This document shows positions 53,642 to 62,265 of a stretch of DNA of 64,000 nt, in pieces; position 1 is the stretch's first letter; each line of letters opens with the position of its first letter. The position numbers and the translations under genes are program-made. Origin of the DNA: Bacillota bacterium (lineage in GTDB: Bacteria; Bacillota; Clostridia; Christensenellales; Pumilibacteraceae); NCBI GenBank assembly GCA_009780135.1, contig WRAP01000002.1:104054-168053 (forward strand), given 5' to 3'. The notes under the pieces were generated by a model that was not told where the DNA came from, searched no databases, and saw only the letters and a list, made by a program, of their open reading frames with translations.

Positions 53642-54508
53642 ATGGAATTCGTGGCGAAAACATTTAAATACTTAAGAAGTAGCTGGTGGCTTATTTGGTT
53701 GATGTGTTTGCCTGCTAGTGTTGTGCTAGCTTTTTTCATGCGTCCATTAGGGTTAGTTAGTTTTTTGCCAACATACGCTTTAAGTGAAATGACAGGTACT
53801 GGCAATTTTTTAAGACTACACTTTGAACCGCTTATTGTTGATAGCAGAGCTTTTATAGGACTATTTATTGTTATGCCGATTTTAATAGTGATTACGCTAT
53901 TTTTAACTGTATGTAGTGTTTTTTCGCTTATAGAAATTCATTTCAGAACAGGCAGGCTTCAACTAAAACGCCCGCTTAGCCGAATAAATGAATACTTTAT
54001 TCCTACGGCTAAAATATTTGCGTTTATAATAGTTTTTTTCATTATTTATTTTGCATTGATTATCGGCTTAAATGCTCTACAGCACAATATTTTGACAGGT
54101 GGTCGTGATGTGTTGGAAATCTATATTACACCAAGCGTTGGTTCTATAATAACTATGGCTATTATAACTTTGCTAATTTTTGTGCTTGTGTGCTGGCTAA
54201 TGGCTCCTGTGATGTTTATGTTGCCATTTATGCAGGTTTATGGATATGGATTTGGCGACGGGTTAAGAAATGCAACCTCTTATTATGCTAAAAATCCATT
54301 TAGAATATCCTTTGGAATAGCATTTATATTTTTGATTTCTATAGCATTATCAACTGTTTTAGCAGGCTTAGAGGAGTTTTTGCCTATAGCGGTTAGGATA
54401 ATAATATCAATAGTTATCCAAAGTTTTACCTTGATGTACTTTTTTGCTTATTGTATGGTGGTTAGTTTTGATGTAGCGAATATAGAAAGGAGAGATAAAG
54501 GAGTTTGA
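53642..54508 (+). CDS. Polytopic membrane protein, first of a paralogous pair
   Basis: 288 residues with about six hydrophobic segments (14-34, 76-100, 122-145, 168-200, 220-242, 250-275). It keeps a cytoplasmic-looking motif GDGLRNATSYYAKNPFRISFG before the last two helices; the corresponding place in the next gene reads NGFRYSLRKSAKHFGG, so the two appear to be paralogues. The family cannot be named from sequence alone; general resemblance is to DUF-type membrane proteins with a YIP1/glycerophosphodiester-esterase-like membrane region. Leaderless start inferred from promoter spacing. Confidence 0.65.
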   Translation: MEFVAKTFKYLRSSWWLIWLMCLPASVVLAFFMRPLGLVSFLPTYALSEMTGTGNFLRLHFEPLIVDSRAFIGLFIVMPILIVITLFLTVCSVFSLIEIHFRTGRLQLKRPLSRINEYFIPTAKIFAFIIVFFIIYFALIIGLNALQHNILTGGRDVLEIYITPSVGSIITMAIITLLIFVLVCWLMAPVMFMLPFMQVYGYGFGDGLRNATSYYAKNPFRISFGIAFIFLISIALSTVLAGLEEFLPIAVRIIISIVIQSFTLMYFFAYCMVVSFDVANIERRDKGV

Positions 54509-55443
54509 TTATAAAAAATGCATTCAAAATATTAAGAGAGAGATTTGGTTTGAGTTGGATTTTGGCACTTTATCTAGCTTTAGTAATTTTAGTTGTGCTA
54601 GCGATTAGTCTTTCTTTTGTGTTACCTGTGCTATCGGTTTTTAGAGAAGCTGGGATAGTAGAACAAGCAGATGCGTTATGGATAGCTGTGTTTGAAACGG
54701 GTGATGTAACATATTTTGGTGTGCAATTAAGTGAATTATGGACGGCAGTAGTTGATGTTTTTACCTATAGAGATGAGGAGCTAACTATATTATCTCTTGT
54801 AATGTTTATAATCTGTGTGCTGGTGTTTAGATTTTTGATTGGTTTTTACGAAATTCCTCTACTAAAAATACTCGAAGGTAATTTAAGTTACAATGCTAAA
54901 CTTAGCTTTAGTAATCGTTTTTTAGCAAGCAGTGGAGTTTCCAGTAAATTTGCTCCGTCTAAATTTGCTATCACTTTATTATTTGATGCTATATTTTTTG
55001 GCATTATGTATTTTATGTTTACTCTTTTCTTTTTACCTATTTGGCAAGCAATCGCTCCTACTATAATAATACTATATCTTGTACTGGGTTTAGCATTTAG
55101 ATCTTCGCTTATAGCATTTTGGAGTCCAAAAGTTGTGGTAGGAAAATCTGGTGTCAGAAATGGTTTCAGATACAGTTTACGCAAGAGTGCTAAGCATTTT
55201 GGCGGAGTGTATGTTACATTTATTCTTATTTGGGCGGTTATTTTGCTAACGAATATTTTTTTGGGAGTTTTTACCTTTGGACTAGCTCTTATAGCTACAA
55301 TACCGATTTCAATGTTATTACTTAACATAGTTAATATTGTGCTTTATTACGAACGCACGGGTCGCCGTTATTGGATAGACGGCAAAATTGTTACTCCAAA
55401 ACACCCAAGAGCAGATGCGATTATGGCACAGGAGGATGTGTGA
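54505..55443 (+). CDS. Polytopic membrane protein, second of a paralogous pair
   Basis: 312 residues from a TTG that overlaps the upstream TGA; two AAAGGAG/AAAGGAG-like boxes stand just before it. About six hydrophobic segments (15-40, 92-113, 150-175, 178-198, 232-256, 258-282). It should form a complex with the preceding protein, since the genes are coupled. Function unknown. No transporter ATPase is nearby. Confidence 0.65.
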   Translation: MIIKNAFKILRERFGLSWILALYLALVILVVLAISLSFVLPVLSVFREAGIVEQADALWIAVFETGDVTYFGVQLSELWTAVVDVFTYRDEELTILSLVMFIICVLVFRFLIGFYEIPLLKILEGNLSYNAKLSFSNRFLASSGVSSKFAPSKFAITLLFDAIFFGIMYFMFTLFFLPIWQAIAPTIIILYLVLGLAFRSSLIAFWSPKVVVGKSGVRNGFRYSLRKSAKHFGGVYVTFILIWAVILLTNIFLGVFTFGLALIATIPISMLLLNIVNIVLYYERTGRRYWIDGKIVTPKHPRADAIMAQEDV

Positions 55444-55589
55444 GACAACTAGAAATTATGAATGAGAAATAAAAAATAGTTGATAATCGAGAAGAAAAAG
55501 TTCTGTTTGCAAGAAATGTCTTTTGATGATTATATTATTATTTGTATGGGATGCACACTAGGCATCACGAAACAATTAAACGGTAATTT

Positions 55590-55640
55590 AACACCGTTAT
55601 AATTGTAGGAGCGGATATTAACTGTCCGAGCCTTAAAAAA
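55590..55640 (+). repeat. REP-like hairpin repeat, copy B (upstream of mtnN)
   Basis: TAACACCG ... TTGTAGGAGCGGATATTAACTGTCCGAGCCTTAAAAAA in layout; CGGA pairs with TCCG. It ends directly at the mtnN ribosome binding region. The preceding CGGT/ACCG pair (55581-55596) forms an additional small hairpin. Confidence 0.6.
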
Positions 55641-55655
55641 GGAAAATTATATATT

Positions 55656-56357
55656 ATGATTGGAATTGTTGGAGCAATGCAAGTCGAGATTGAGGGGCTT
55701 GTGCAAAAGATAAAAAAGCCTAAAATTAAAATTATAGGAGCTTTAAGTTTTGTTAGCGGAGTTATCGGTGCTAGCAAAGTTGTTGTAGTTAAATGCGGTA
55801 TAGGTAAGGTTAATTCGGCAACGGCCACTAGCGTTATGCTTATGGCTTTTAAGGATATTAAATTAGTTATCAATTTAGGTGTAGCGGGCGGGTTAGATAA
55901 TTCACTTTTTCAAGGCGATTTTGTTGTGGGGAGTAGCTGTATTCAGCATGATTTTGATTTAACCGTAGAGGGGCTAAAAATGGGACAGCTAGCAGGATGC
56001 GAAAGCCGAGAATTTTTATGTTGTAATGTAGCTATATCAAAAATGCAAATGGTATTAGATGGTTTAGATTTTAGATACAAAATAGGAACAATAGTATCAG
56101 GTGACCAGTTTATAGCGTGCGACCAAAAAACAGCGTGGTTAAGGAGTGAATTTGAAGCACTTGCTTGCGATATGGAATCTGCTTCTATAGCTCAGGTTTG
56201 TAGCAGTTTCAATATGCCGTTTATATCAGTACGAAGTATTTCCGACGGTGCTACCGACGACGCTTTTTTAGACTTTGCCCAATTTGCTGTTATAGCCTCC
56301 GAGCGTAGCATATCGGCAGTGGAAAAATTTCTACTTAATAACAACTCAAAGATATAA
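55656..56357 (+). CDS. mtnN: 5'-methylthioadenosine/S-adenosylhomocysteine nucleosidase
   Basis: 233 residues. Start IGIVGAMQVEIEGL holds the catalytic Glu; NLGVAGGLDNSL, ACDMESASIAQVC (ribose-binding Met-Glu) and SDGATDDA with the catalytic Asp complete the MTAN pattern. It hydrolyses MTA and SAH, recycling adenine and sulfur and detoxifying SAH. AAAAGGAAAA lies before the ATG, right after repeat copy B. A terminator-like hairpin follows at 56441. Confidence 0.95.
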   Translation: MIGIVGAMQVEIEGLVQKIKKPKIKIIGALSFVSGVIGASKVVVVKCGIGKVNSATATSVMLMAFKDIKLVINLGVAGGLDNSLFQGDFVVGSSCIQHDFDLTVEGLKMGQLAGCESREFLCCNVAISKMQMVLDGLDFRYKIGTIVSGDQFIACDQKTAWLRSEFEALACDMESASIAQVCSSFNMPFISVRSISDGATDDAFLDFAQFAVIASERSISAVEKFLLNNNSKI

Positions 56358-56440
56358 GATAAAGAAGAAACTTTTTATGGATAAGAATATCAAAAAGTAA
56401 AAGCTAATTTAAAATAATTTTTAAGTTAAATACCTATACT

Positions 56441-56480
56441 AAAAGCGTGAACTATGTTAAAAACTGTTCACGCTTTTTTT
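56441..56480 (+). terminator. Terminator hairpin abutting the yetF start codon
   Basis: AAAAGCGTGAAC / GTTCACGCTTTT, 12-bp stem, 13-nt loop, seven T. The ATG at 56481 is the very next base. The ATG at 56454 inside its loop would encode the hairpin as protein and is rejected as start. Confidence 0.75.
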
Positions 56481-57173
56481 ATGTTAATTGTTTTTGTGAA
56501 ATCTACAATATTATTTCTTGTAATGCTACTAGTGCTTAGGATTATGGGCAAAAGGCAAATTGGTGAGATGCAACCGTTCGAGCTTGTTATCACGCTTGTT
56601 ATTGCTGAGGTTGCTTGTATCCCTATGAATGACCCGTACATTCCTCTATATTACGGTCTTGTGCCGATAATTACGCTAGGGGCGTTACATCTTGTACTAA
56701 CTCTTGTTACTAGAAAAAGTGTTAGAGCAAGAAATTTAATTAGTGGTCGTAGCGTTACTGTTATAGATAAAAGCGGTATAAGGTACGATAATCTTAAAAA
56801 AATGAATATCAATACGATTGACTTACTCGAAAGCGTAAGAGCGGCGGGCTATCCCGACTTTAACACAATAGCTTACGCGATTTTTGAAACAAACGGCAAG
56901 CTATGTGTTATAGAAAAAGAAAGCAATCCTGTCGAAACAAAGCCGGCTCACTTGCCGATTACGCTTTTTATAGACGGTACTTTTAATACAAGCAATATGA
57001 TGTTGGCGGATGTGAGTAAGGAAAAACTAGAAGAAATTTTTAAGGCGGAAGGCTACAAAAATAAAAAAGATATTTTGTATGCCGATATTCGTCAAGACGG
57101 ACTTATTTATATCAGTCCTAAACACGGAGAGTTTTTTACTAAGAAAGTGGCGGTGGCAGAGGGAGCTTGGTAA
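56481..57173 (+). CDS. YetF-type DUF421 membrane protein
   Basis: 230 residues from the ATG at 56481. Two to three N-terminal helices (LIVFVKSTILFLVMLLVLRIMG; ELVITLVIAEVACI; YYGLVPIITLGALHLVLTLV) with the family mark RxMGKRQIGEMQPFELV, then a cytoplasmic domain with LISGRSVTVIDKSGIRYDNLKKMNI and LLESVRAAGYPDFNTIAYAIFETNGKLCVI. YetF family proteins are recently linked to spore-related membranes and dormancy in Bacillus (SpoVAEa-like topology, FigP/GerY-type complexes in some reports); exact role uncertain. No ribosome binding site; a terminator hairpin abuts the ATG. Confidence 0.8.
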   Translation: MLIVFVKSTILFLVMLLVLRIMGKRQIGEMQPFELVITLVIAEVACIPMNDPYIPLYYGLVPIITLGALHLVLTLVTRKSVRARNLISGRSVTVIDKSGIRYDNLKKMNINTIDLLESVRAAGYPDFNTIAYAIFETNGKLCVIEKESNPVETKPAHLPITLFIDGTFNTSNMMLADVSKEKLEEIFKAEGYKNKKDILYADIRQDGLIYISPKHGEFFTKKVAVAEGAW

Positions 57174-57289
57174 TTTAATGAGAAATGAAAAATTAGGAAT
57201 GAGAAATTATTGTGTTTATTATTAAAGATTAAATACCTTCGAATAGTAAGGCGACACTCTGTTTTCCGCAATAATTAAATGGCTATTTT

Positions 57290-57339
57290 AATACCGCTCA
57301 ACTGTAGGGGCGGGTATTAACCGCCCGAGCCTTAAAAAA
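57290..57339 (+). repeat. REP-like hairpin repeat, copy C (upstream of the DUF4363 gene)
   Basis: AATACCG ... CTGTAGGGGCGGGTATTAACCGCCC, then GAGCCTTAAAAAAA. GGGCGG pairs with CCGCCC: the best-preserved stem of the family. The 57178-57215 stretch upstream has an AATGAGAAAT word repeated twice, also found at 55455 and 26295. Confidence 0.7.
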
Positions 57340-57389
57340 ATGTATTTTCTATCACTCTTAACCTTTAATACTTAACCCTATAAAATATT

Positions 57390-57782
57390 ATGAAAAAAAT
57401 GATTTTAATGATGAGTTTATTTGTTTTAATGCTAACATTAGGAGCTTTGGATGTATTTTATACAACAAGGTTTTATAGCAATACTCTTGATAATCTTTAT
57501 AAAGCTGACATTAGCGTACAAGAAAATCGTAAAAATCTTAACAATTCCGAAACGATAGCACTTTGCCAAAAAGCCAACGACGATTGGGAAAAAGGTAAAA
57601 CCAGACTTATGATGCTGGTAAATCACAATGTTGTTAGATATGTAGACGAAAAGTTTGTAGCCCTACTCGAACAAGTAAACGGTAACAACGAACCTGATGC
57701 CACTGTAAGCGTAAAGGTTTTAATAAGCTATATCAAAGATCTTAGAGATGAAAATTATCCATATTTAAGAAATATACTATAA
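57390..57782 (+). CDS. DUF4363 family protein
   Basis: 130 residues: an N-terminal membrane helix or uncleaved signal (MILMMSLFVLMLTLGALDVFY) followed by a helical extracytoplasmic domain with the sequence CQKANDDWEKGKTRLMMLVNHNVVRYVDEKF, typical of DUF4363. In Clostridia these genes commonly follow DUF421 (YetF) genes, as here, and the two proteins are thought to work together. TATAAA lies 5 nt before the ATG and no ribosome binding site is visible. Confidence 0.75.
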   Translation: MKKMILMMSLFVLMLTLGALDVFYTTRFYSNTLDNLYKADISVQENRKNLNNSETIALCQKANDDWEKGKTRLMMLVNHNVVRYVDEKFVALLEQVNGNNEPDATVSVKVLISYIKDLRDENYPYLRNIL

Positions 57783-58158
57783 TTTAATAACCGATGCTCT
57801 TAGGACAATATTTTATTGTCCTAAGAGCCAATAAAAAATCTCAAATTCTATCACACCTTGCCATGTGTTACATATCATAAAAGTAGGGATATTTATCTTT
57901 GGATAAGTGTGTCTAATCTCTTTATGTACTAGCGCAATACATTTAGAGGAAACAAAAGAAATCTAACGAGAAGTACGCAAGATAAAAGCTTTGTCTTATT
58001 ATCTTTTTGTAAGTCCTATGCTATCTAGAAACATCGGCATAAAAGAGAAGCGAAAAAGTTAAGCGGAGAGCGGTTGTGTTTTGCCGGCCACAAAATACAA
58101 CTTGCAATCCAAAAACAAATCAAAAATGTACTTCACTATTATTAAAGGGAGGAAAAAT
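57783..58158. other. 376-bp non-coding gap with a 15-bp stem hairpin
   Basis: A perfect hairpin GCTCTTAGGACAATA / TATTGTCCTAAGAGC (57796-57828) with a 3-nt loop follows the DUF4363 gene; it has no T run, but ends transcription plausibly. The rest contains no clear sigma-A promoter or gene. If the small Cys-rich protein downstream is sporulation-specific, its promoter should lie here and may follow another sigma factor. Confidence 0.5.
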
Positions 58159-58362
58159 ATGTTCGGAAACAATTGCGGACACGGCTGTGGCGGCGGCGGT
58201 ATGGATATCCTATGGCTTATCATACTACTATGCTGTTGCGGTGGCGGTACCGGTGGCTTTGGCTTTGGTCATGGCAAGGGCGATAACTGCTGCGAGCTAA
58301 TCATGTTCTTATTACTTATCAGCTGCTTCTGTGGCGGCGGCAGAGACAATTGCTGCAAATAG
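58159..58362 (+). CDS. Small Cys/Gly-rich protein, 'chorion class high-cysteine' type
   Basis: 67 residues from the ATG at 58159, fixed by a strong AAAGGGAGG 6 nt upstream (a longer frame begins at 58081). Two hydrophobic segments (MDILWLIILLCCC; LIMFLLLISCFC) are separated by GGGTGGFGFGHGKGDNCC. Eleven Cys and many Gly in pairs (CCC-GGG, NCC) match small Clostridia proteins annotated as chorion-class high-cysteine HCB protein 13. Role unknown; a coat or envelope constituent is a fair guess given the nearby spore gene. Confidence 0.7.
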   Translation: MFGNNCGHGCGGGGMDILWLIILLCCCGGGTGGFGFGHGKGDNCCELIMFLLLISCFCGGGRDNCCK

Positions 58363-58420
58363 GGTAAAATTTAACCCAATCACAACTTAATAGGATTTAA
58401 TGCAAAACAGCATTATCCCG

Positions 58421-58457
58421 CCGTGAGGATGATTTATTCAACCTCACGGTTTTTTTT
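58421..58457 (+). terminator. Terminator after the Cys/Gly-rich gene
   Basis: CCGTGAGG / CCTCACGG, 13-nt loop, T run. The same stem sequence recurs in the terminator at 62116. Confidence 0.85.
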
Positions 58458-58504
58458 AGAACTAATAAAATTACAAAATTCTACTTTAATCTTAATTTTT
58501 TTTC

Positions 58505-58559
58505 TTGATTTATTATTTTGAGTGTGCTATAAATTAAACATACTTTATAAAAAGTATGT
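58505..58559 (+). promoter_or_regulatory. Promoter and palindrome upstream of the protease gene
   Basis: TTGATT (58505-58510), 17 bp, TATAAA (58528-58533), followed at once by the inverted repeat ACATACTTT-ATAA-AAAGTATGT (58538-58559), placed at the transcription start like an operator. Confidence 0.55.
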
Positions 58560-58644
58560 ATTTAAAAATAATTTTTCCAACCTTTTGACCTTCTCAAACG
58601 ACCTATATAGTAGGGGGGTAAACAAAAGATAGGGATAATACAAA

Positions 58645-60936
58645 ATGAAAAAGAAAAATAAATTACTAACCATAGGAGTTATGGCTATAATGCTACTGTT
58701 TTTGACAGCAGCAACACCTACTCAGACATATGTTATGGCGGAAAGAGATTGTATCTATTTAGCTGAATCGCCACAACTTCAAAAAAGCGTTTACGATTTA
58801 GAGTTCGATCAAGCATTAACAAATCGAATGAGTTATACTAATCGGCTAGCTAACAATTTCTGCACCGAACGAATAGTTGTAGTGTTAGATAGTGATGTTT
58901 CTTATCCAAATAAGGAGCATCCAAATATTTTTGGCAGATTTAGTGGTGCAGAAGTGGTAGATCTTATGCCAATAGAGCATTGCCCTAAATATCTAAATAT
59001 AGATGTAGAAAACTTTAGGCAAATATTCGAGGTTCGTTTGCCGCAAAACGCTAGAACTATGGCTAGCCAAAGAAGCCAAGCCTATAGTGTAATCAGCACT
59101 CTAGCCCGTACTTCTGGTGTGCTTTATGCGGGACCATCTGTTTACGATATAGATGCTATGAAAGCAGCGGAAGTAGCTAAAGAATATGCTGCCTATAAAA
59201 GAGCTTTAGAATTAGAAATCCAATCTACTTACGAGAATTTAATAAAAACTTACTCGCAAGAAATAGCACCGTCAAATGTAGGTTTTCCTTTTGCAACAAA
59301 CGATCCTCTTTTTCTGAGTACTGCCGCCAATGGCTTTACCGGTGGGCAATGGGCACTTAGAAATTCCCCCGGCATTCGTGCTGACTATGCTTGGAGTATC
59401 ACTAGGGGTTGTCCTTATGTGCGAGTGGGTGTAATTGATACGGGTATTTACGACAGACACGAAGATTTACAAATAAATTTGGTTCCTGGTAGATGTTTTG
59501 TTACTAATAGAGAAGGTTGTATAACCTATACACGAGACACAAACGGGCATGGCACAAATATTGCCGGTATAATAGGTGCCGATGGTGATAATGGAAGAGG
59601 TATATCCGGTATAGCACAGAGAGTACAACTTGTACCATTAAGAATTGGGACAGGTATGTTTACACAATTTACAGCAGAACAACGAGATCGTTCGATAGCT
59701 GCCATAGTTTTTGCTATAAATACTAGAATTCATATCTTAAATTATAGCCATAGTATAGGCTCTATAGAATATGATGTTGAAGATGCAAATCCGACGGCTT
59801 TACATACAGCAATTCGTAATTTTCCGGGTTTATTTGTTACAATAGCAAATAATCAAAATAGAAACATAAGAAATTTAAACCTTCCTACATTTAATAATAT
59901 GATTATTGTTGGAGCTCATAATCAACAGGGCAGAAGATGGTATAATAATAGCCAAATGGGGTCAAATTGGTGCAATATAACGGTAGATTTATTTGCTCCT
60001 GGACATGAGCTTTTAACCACAGGTCATAGAAATATAAACTATTATCTTAGGCGGTATGGGACTTCTAATGCAGCACCTCACGTAGCGGGTACGGCTGCAC
60101 TTATGATGAGTGCGAATCATACTTTAAGAAATCAAGCATTTAGGGTTAAGCACTATATTAACAGTACTGTAGATAACTATAGAAATACTTTTATTCCTGA
60201 TTGTATTAGATTGCACTCAATAACGGGAGGTCGCTTAAATGCTCAACGGGCAGTGGAAGCAGTTGCTTATATTCGCAATCTCTCTCAAAATATTTATAGA
60301 CCAGGTATTGTTTTAGATATAAATTATAATCATCTTTATCAACATAATTTTCTAATAAATCAAAATTTTACTCCGCTTCGTTTTAGTAATATTCCTGAGG
60401 GTCAATCATTTATTATATTTCGAGGGGAGTCTAGCTTAGAATTGGATATAAATTGCACCATAACAGGGCTTAATAGGAGGGTGTTTGGTGGACAAAGTTT
60501 GCTTTTGCCTACTGGTATTCAGCCACATTACTGGATTGATATAACAAATAATACGGGTAGTTCGCAATCAGTAAGTATTTTTATTGCTATATATGGCAAT
60601 GTTACAAAAGTACAACAGTTTGCAAATGGTAGTACTATAAATAATTTTTCATTCAGCAATTTAGGACAACGGACGCTTTATATATTACCATTAAATATAA
60701 ACAACACAAACTCTCGCACTATAAATTTTATGTGTGATGTTATGGGCGGTGGTGTAATTTGGAAAATTGTATCGATAAATAAAAGAAATCCATTAGAAGC
60801 CAATGTAGCAGAAATTCACTTAGATGGGCGTGGGCATACTATATCAGCAACATTTTTGCCACGCTCGACAGGACGGCATTACTTTGTTTTTCTTGCCGGT
60901 AGTAATAGAATGTCGGGTGTACTAAATTTATATTGA
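58645..60936 (+). CDS. Secreted subtilisin-like serine protease (S8 family)
   Basis: 763 residues. Signal peptide (1-32). A propeptide-like region of about 200 residues with IVVVLDSDVSYP precedes the S8 domain. The catalytic triad is intact: Asp in VRVGVIDTGIYDRHED (about 264), His in DTNGHGTNIAGI (about 301), Ser in YGTSNAAPHVAG (about 473); the oxyanion Asn is probably in VTIANNQN (about 402). A C-terminal beta-rich tail of about 210 residues follows with no cell-wall anchor. Exported protease. The downstream lipoprotein gene overlaps in frame terms and is coupled. Confidence 0.92.
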   Translation: MKKKNKLLTIGVMAIMLLFLTAATPTQTYVMAERDCIYLAESPQLQKSVYDLEFDQALTNRMSYTNRLANNFCTERIVVVLDSDVSYPNKEHPNIFGRFSGAEVVDLMPIEHCPKYLNIDVENFRQIFEVRLPQNARTMASQRSQAYSVISTLARTSGVLYAGPSVYDIDAMKAAEVAKEYAAYKRALELEIQSTYENLIKTYSQEIAPSNVGFPFATNDPLFLSTAANGFTGGQWALRNSPGIRADYAWSITRGCPYVRVGVIDTGIYDRHEDLQINLVPGRCFVTNREGCITYTRDTNGHGTNIAGIIGADGDNGRGISGIAQRVQLVPLRIGTGMFTQFTAEQRDRSIAAIVFAINTRIHILNYSHSIGSIEYDVEDANPTALHTAIRNFPGLFVTIANNQNRNIRNLNLPTFNNMIIVGAHNQQGRRWYNNSQMGSNWCNITVDLFAPGHELLTTGHRNINYYLRRYGTSNAAPHVAGTAALMMSANHTLRNQAFRVKHYINSTVDNYRNTFIPDCIRLHSITGGRLNAQRAVEAVAYIRNLSQNIYRPGIVLDINYNHLYQHNFLINQNFTPLRFSNIPEGQSFIIFRGESSLELDINCTITGLNRRVFGGQSLLLPTGIQPHYWIDITNNTGSSQSVSIFIAIYGNVTKVQQFANGSTINNFSFSNLGQRTLYILPLNINNTNSRTINFMCDVMGGGVIWKIVSINKRNPLEANVAEIHLDGRGHTISATFLPRSTGRHYFVFLAGSNRMSGVLNLY

Positions 60937-60974
60937 CGCATATAATGATAGTAAAACCCAAGGAGAATTTTAGT

Positions 60975-62099
60975 ATGGATAAACAATCTTATAATTTTAA
61001 AATAAAGAAATCTTATTTTATTCTAGGTATAGTATTGATTGCTATGTTTATAGCATCTAGTATATTTTTTGCGTGTGGACCTATAACCATAGTTAACCCT
61101 GTCGATGATATGGATGGTTTTTATGTTTTAACCGATGATTTTGATTATGACATCCGTTATGTTATTGTAAATGATAATTCTATTACTATCAATCATGCCG
61201 GTGTTAGATTTATTCGTGCATTTTCTGAATCAGAATGTGGTTTATTTTATAATACAATTTTTGAGGATAGATATATTCGCCTTAGCTTTAGAAAAATAGG
61301 AGACTATATTCAGATTGATTCTTGGGGACTTATATGGGGACATTCAACATTTCCTTATGCGAGTTTTATATTGCGTCGAAATACTTCTATTGTTTTTAAC
61401 GATGAGCCTTTAGTTGATAGTGCACGCAAAGCAACTAATTTCACATTAGGGCAACATTTTGCACAATGGGATTTTGAATATTCTTTTAGCTTATTAGATA
61501 CAAGAGTTGAAATTAAAAGACCTAATAGTAGCTTTGAGCCTATTGAGATTTGTTCAATAGGCAATAATCTACGACATATAAACGCAGATTATGGAGTTGG
61601 TTTAAATACTTTAAGGGTAACAACTATTGGAGGAGCTGTATTATATAATAACGAAATACGAATTATACAGGACGAAGTAGCTTATTTTGATATAAATATT
61701 AACGGCTTTAGAGAATCTAGGGCATTGAAAGCTTCTAATGTACATTTTAAAAACTATAATAATCCTATGGATAGATTTGATTTAAAATTTTATAGTGGTC
61801 CTTTTCCTAGAATATATAGTTATATTCCTAATATGTTACAATTGTCACCTTGGTTACTTTTTGCGTGTTCTTTGATGTCGTTTAATAGTTTTGATATAGA
61901 AGGATATGCTCAAACTGGTGTTAAACGAGTCGTTAGAAGAATCCCTTGGCGTTTGTCTTATGGACAAAATTCTTTTAAGATAGTTGCTATGGGTTTTGAA
62001 GGATTTGACGAAGAAGGTTATATGAATACACCTTTATCTTCCGAACCTTTTTACTTTACTTTATATCGACACCAAGACGGTACTGTTGAGGTTATTTAA
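60975..62099 (+). CDS. Lipoprotein of unknown function, coupled to the S8 protease
   Basis: 374 residues from the ATG at 60975 (AGGAG 9 nt upstream). Positively charged start, hydrophobic core and lipobox IFFAC, so membrane-attached. The mature part has a short lipocalin-like or beta-rich first domain (GFYVLTDDFDYDIRYVIVNDNSITI ... LSFRKIGDYIQIDSWG) and a second region with Ig-like phrases (NTLRVTTIGGAVLYNN). Not recognised as a family. Its position 38 bp after the protease gene and before a terminator suggests that it is a partner, inhibitor or anchor of the protease. Confidence 0.65.
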   Translation: MDKQSYNFKIKKSYFILGIVLIAMFIASSIFFACGPITIVNPVDDMDGFYVLTDDFDYDIRYVIVNDNSITINHAGVRFIRAFSESECGLFYNTIFEDRYIRLSFRKIGDYIQIDSWGLIWGHSTFPYASFILRRNTSIVFNDEPLVDSARKATNFTLGQHFAQWDFEYSFSLLDTRVEIKRPNSSFEPIEICSIGNNLRHINADYGVGLNTLRVTTIGGAVLYNNEIRIIQDEVAYFDININGFRESRALKASNVHFKNYNNPMDRFDLKFYSGPFPRIYSYIPNMLQLSPWLLFACSLMSFNSFDIEGYAQTGVKRVVRRIPWRLSYGQNSFKIVAMGFEGFDEEGYMNTPLSSEPFYFTLYRHQDGTVEVI

Positions 62100-62115
62100 T
62101 TTAAAAAATTATTTT

Positions 62116-62151
62116 ACCGTGAGGAACAAATTTGCTTCTCACGGTTTTTTT
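62116..62151 (+). terminator. Terminator after the protease-lipoprotein operon
   Basis: ACCGTGAG / CTCACGGT, 14-nt loop, T run. Confidence 0.85.
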
Positions 62152-62195
62152 AATGTAAAAAATAATTTTCTATGTTCTAAAATTAAATTTTACCT

Positions 62196-62203
62196 CATAT
62201 AAT
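62196..62203 (+). promoter_or_regulatory. Candidate sigma-E -10 element of spoIVA
   Basis: CATATAAT, 62 bp before the spoIVA ATG, resembles the sigma-E -10 consensus CATACAnT. The -35 side is unclear, so this is tentative; in Bacillus spoIVA is sigma-E dependent. Confidence 0.3.
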
Positions 62204-62265
62204 TTTAACACATATCCTTTAAAAGATTGATATGGTGGCGGATGAGGTCGCCAAAAGAGGTAAAA

